Below are positions 38,657 to 39,647 of a stretch of DNA of 39,647 bases, piece by piece. A program made the position numbers and the translations under genes. Location of the stretch: assembly GCA_003249105.1 (NCBI GenBank), contig QBLT01000012.1:1-39647 (forward strand), written 5' to 3'. How positions within the stretch are numbered: position 1 is the stretch's first letter; each line of letters begins with the position of its first letter. Under the pieces are notes generated by a model. It searched no databases and was not told the origin of the DNA. It saw only the letters and a program-made list of their open reading frames with translations. The DNA is from Leptolyngbya sp. GTDB lineage: Bacteria; Cyanobacteriota; Cyanobacteriia; Phormidesmidales; Phormidesmidaceae.

Positions 38657-39647
38657 GTAATTAGTCACCGCAACAAAGCTGGTCTATTGCGAATGGGGCA
38701 AAAGTTTGTAGCATAAGGGGCATGACGATACAGCCACATCCAGAGCCAAACCTGCCGAAGATCGACCCTGAAGAGCAAGGGGCGAGGTACTGGTACGAGC
38801 GCTACTGTGAACAACGTGCTGAGACCGAGCAACTGAAGCAGCGGGTTAAGGAGCTGGAAGAACAGTTTGAGAGCCTCCACGAGAAACTGAGGAAGCTGAG
38901 CGAACGCACCAGTGAAACGAGTTCACAGCCGCCGTCCTCAGATGGCCCCAAGAAGCCGAACCGGGATAAACAAAAGCCGCAGCGCAAACGAGGCCCCAAA
39001 TATAACCACCCCGGCACAACGCGCAACGGGTTTGGCTGGATAGCTCACCCCGTGTTGCTAGAGGTGCAGCGCTGCCCGGTCTGCGGGGGTGAGGTGGAGC
39101 GCCAACCTACGGGAACCAAGCGCCAGCAGGTGGCCGAACTGGTGCCGGATCTCGTCGAGGTCTGGGAGTACGAGCGGCCCCTGTACCGATGTCCCGCCTG
39201 CGAGTGGCAGGGTTACTCGGACTTGCCACTCGGGTGCCAGGAGGGGTTTAGCTATGGCGGACGGTTAAGTAGTGTAGTGGGCTGGCTGGGCTATGGGGGC
39301 AACTTATCATGGTCAAAACAGCGCTACGTGGTTGAGAGCATCTTCGGTGTGCCGATGTCTCAAGGCAGTTTAGCCAAGGTGCATCAGTGGTTTTGTGCTG
39401 CCCTACAACCCGCTTATGAGCAGTGGTGGAGCTGGATTCAACAGCCTGGGGTGCGCTGTGTTGATGAGACCAGTTATCGCGTCAACGGAGTGAATCATTG
39501 GATTTGGATCGCCACTGCACCAGAATGCTGCGTTCTGTTCTTTGCCCCTACCCGCAGTTCAGCTGAGGTCAAAACGCTTTTGGGCGAGGACTTCACAGGC
39601 ATCCTCAGCAGCGACTGTTGGTCGGCCTATGGGCCACAATCGGCGGG
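38657..39647 (+). mobile_element. IS66-family insertion sequence, left part
   Basis: The element starts GTAATTAGTCACCGCAACAA exactly where the GT2 frame breaks. IS66 elements typically begin with GTAA and make 8-bp target duplications. About 66 bases of leader precede the transposase gene at 38723. The right end, the second inverted repeat and the target duplication are outside the window. Confidence 0.8.
38723..39647 (+). CDS. IS66-family transposase (3' end outside window)
   Basis: The ATG at 38723 opens a frame that is uninterrupted to the window edge, giving 308 codons. Order of parts: a charged coiled coil at about residues 25-65 (QLKQRVKELEEQFESLHEKL), a Ser/Pro-rich linker with SSQPPSSDGPKKPNRDK, a zinc ribbon with CPVCGG (C-x2-C) and a second pair CPAC near residues 155-158, then the start of the catalytic DDE domain. 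The first catalytic aspartate is in VRCVDETSYRVNGVNHWIW, and LSSDCWSAYGP would carry the second. This is the IS66 transposase (TnpC-type) layout. Small accessory genes tnpA and tnpB of larger IS66 elements are absent in front, as in short ISBst12-like relatives. It looks intact as far as can be seen. Confidence 0.92.

Noticed and set aside
1..39647. CRISPR arrays, tRNA and rRNA genes, origin or attachment sites.
   Set aside because: I saw no regularly spaced direct repeats, no cloverleaf with a T-loop consensus, no rRNA-like conserved text and no DnaA-box cluster.

Overview
The window looks like chromosomal DNA of a cyanobacterium. The palindrome GCGATCGC (HIP1) is abundant in both flanks. 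The recognisable housekeeping genes are also cyanobacterial in type: ferredoxin-nitrate reductase, a Ycf29/Rre1-like response regulator, a mannosyl-3-phosphoglycerate-phosphatase-type HAD protein and a DUF1636 protein. I cannot name the species. The flanks look to be near 55-60% G+C by eye. The middle, about 13.8-24 kb, is visibly more AT-rich and nearly free of HIP1 sites.

Layout. (1) 1-1040, plus strand: the 3' end of narB, cut by the window edge at a run of 21 C, then a PsiE-like membrane protein. (2) About 1.1-23.7 kb: a large surface-polysaccharide locus, almost all on the minus strand. Read in its own direction it starts with an ABC exporter (Wzm/Wzt type, 23657-22103). An uncharacterised protein, a GT4 glycosyltransferase and an NAD-dependent epimerase follow. 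A 1143-residue glycosyltransferase with GT2, GT2 and GT4 modules lies on the opposite strand (15376-18807). Next come an uncharacterised protein, a NodB-type deacetylase-like protein, three GT4 glycosyltransferases, a CapK/phenylacetate-CoA-ligase-like enzyme, the dTDP-rhamnose set rmlC-rmlD-rmlA-rmlB, and gmd. The distal end is decaying. One glycosyltransferase gene carries an in-frame amber codon and a 183-bp MITE-like insertion, and a 36-codon tail of another survives between rmlB and gmd. (3) 23.9-31.6 kb: a metal-ABC permease coupled to a DUF1232 protein, an aldo/keto reductase, an SF2 helicase with a mosaic 3' end, an alanine-glyoxylate-type aminotransferase, a ureidoglycolate-lyase-like protein, DUF1636 and two small unknown proteins. 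(4) 31.8-38.3 kb: aminopeptidase P, two response regulators, a lipoprotein, an N-acetylmuramoyl-L-alanine amidase, a YbjN-like protein and the HAD phosphatase. (5) 38.46 kb to the end: a glycosyltransferase-2 gene cut after about 64 codons by an IS66-family element that runs off the window.

How the genes work together. The sugar-nucleotide genes (rmlABCD, gmd, epimerase) would supply dTDP-L-rhamnose and a GDP-6-deoxyhexose or its precursor. The glycosyltransferases would assemble a chain in the cytoplasm, the CapK-like and deacetylase-like proteins may modify it, and Wzm/Wzt would export it. The Wzt lacks the C-terminal extension used by some systems to recognise a capped chain.

The observations most worth a second look are: the helicase whose 3' third appears replaced by a diverged version while the old 3' end survives beyond a palindromic element; the doubly broken glycosyltransferase; the perfect 47-bp palindrome at 31057-31103; the loss of HIP1 sites across the polysaccharide locus; a family of GTAGG-type palindromic intergenic repeats; and two polysaccharide-locus proteins with no recognised function. 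I see no CRISPR array, rRNA or tRNA. I did not find a clearly new multi-gene system.
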